NCBI GenBank assembly: GCA_937880065.1
Contig: CALFMA010000365.1
Location: 1-6,545 of the forward strand
DNA: 6,545 bases
DNA from: an uncultured Ruminococcus sp.
Lineage (GTDB): Bacteria > Bacillota_A > Clostridia > Oscillospirales > Ruminococcaceae
Reading direction: 5' to 3'
Shown: positions 6,103 to 6,545 of the stretch, in pieces
Numbering within the stretch: position 1 is the first letter of the stretch
Layout of the letters: each line of letters begins with the position of its first letter
The notes under the pieces: model-generated
What the model saw: only the letters and a program-made list of their open reading frames with translations
Told to the model about the DNA's origin: nothing
Database searches by the model: none
Program-made: the position numbers and the translations under genes

Positions 6103-6545
6103 ATGTTAGAAAGTATAAAAGAAAAAATTCATCAGGTAAAAAAATATCAGTTCCTTTTTTCGGAACTGGTAAAACGTGATTTTAAGAAGAAATATAAGCG
6201 TACAGTTTTGGGTATGTTCTGGAGTGTACTGTCACCCCTTATGCAGCTTGCGGTTATGGCGGTTGTATTTTCGAGATTTTTCGGAAGTGATATGGAGCAT
6301 TATATCATCTATCTGTTTTTGGGAAACCTCATTTTCTCCTTTTACAAAGATGCTACAATCGGCGGTATGCACGCACTTATGCAGAATGCGGAGATAATCA
6401 AGAATATCAACGTGCCTAAATATCTGTTTATGATTTCAAAGGAAGTGTCAGCCTGTATAAATTTCGGGCTTACGCTGGTAATCTATTTCTTTTTCGTGGC
6501 GATTGACGGAATAACCTTTTCGTGGAGTTTCCTGCTGCTGATTTA
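6103..6545 (+). CDS. ABC-2 type polysaccharide/teichoic acid export permease (TagG/Wzm family), 3' end cut by window
   Basis: The frame is open from the ATG at 6103 to the window edge, giving 147 residues. The permease works with a separate ATPase to pass a finished lipid-linked glycopolymer across the membrane. The N-terminal layout is typical of TagG/Wzm. A charged amphipathic stretch (1-34) contains ELVKRDFKKKYKRTVLG (21-37), which is followed by FWSVLSPLMQLAVMAVVF (39-56), the first membrane helix with its conserved Trp and Pro. Further helices are near 67-84 and 107-133, and another begins at about 139. The cytoplasmic segment NAEIIKNINVPKYLF (95-109) matches the usual 'N..iikk...P' coupling region of the family. 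About half the protein, normally near 260-270 residues, is visible. The ATPase partner (TagH/Wzt type) would be expected next. A symbol is not given because the exported polymer is unknown. Confidence 0.9.
   Translation, partial: MLESIKEKIHQVKKYQFLFSELVKRDFKKKYKRTVLGMFWSVLSPLMQLAVMAVVFSRFFGSDMEHYIIYLFLGNLIFSFYKDATIGGMHALMQNAEIIKNINVPKYLFMISKEVSACINFGLTLVIYFFFVAIDGITFSWSFLLLI

Noticed and set aside
6176..6397. Plus-strand 73-codon frame near the right edge
   Set aside because: It lies in another frame inside the permease gene, which has a better start, ribosome binding site and family match.

Overview
The window looks like chromosomal DNA from a low-to-moderate GC Gram-positive anaerobe, most likely a Ruminococcus-like member of the Clostridia. 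The grounds are strong AGGAGG-type ribosome binding sites, a clostridial-style PurD, a lipobox signal peptide, and a TagB/TagF-type transferase next to a TagG/Wzm-type ABC permease. The genus is a guess from style and not from a marker gene. All genes read on the + strand.

Region 1 (1-1971) holds two tandem paralogous lipoprotein genes of unrecognised function. The first is cut by the left edge: its frame is open to base 3, and comparison with its sister suggests only the signal peptide and cysteine region (about 25 codons) are missing. Both appear to consist of two similar lobes that resemble PsbP/Mog1-type modules. The C-terminal lobe is well conserved between the sisters and the N-terminal lobe has diverged.

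Region 2 (1979-4035) holds purD (glycinamide ribonucleotide synthetase, complete), then a six-helix membrane protein with a charged cytoplasmic tail whose ribosome binding site overlaps the purD stop codon. No other purine gene is visible. Only 21 bases separate purD from the lipoprotein gene before it, and there is no terminator between them, so all four genes may be read together.

Region 3 (4036-4391) is a 356-base intergenic region. It carries a hairpin, a compound palindrome that shares the GCAAAC/GTTTGC core with that hairpin, a clear intrinsic terminator, a consensus promoter (TTGACA-17-TATAAT with an extended -10), and a leader of about 120 bases with long T tracts and a possible second promoter.

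Region 4 (4392-6545) starts a new operon for a cell-surface glycopolymer. It has a CDP-glycerol glycerophosphotransferase-family protein with an extra C-terminal beta-rich domain, then an ABC-2 polysaccharide/teichoic acid export permease that runs off the right edge. The matching ATPase would be expected just beyond the window. I see no wholly new defence or mobile system here. The most unusual items are the two-lobed lipoprotein pair, the purD/membrane-protein coupling, and the repeat structure and leader between the two operons.
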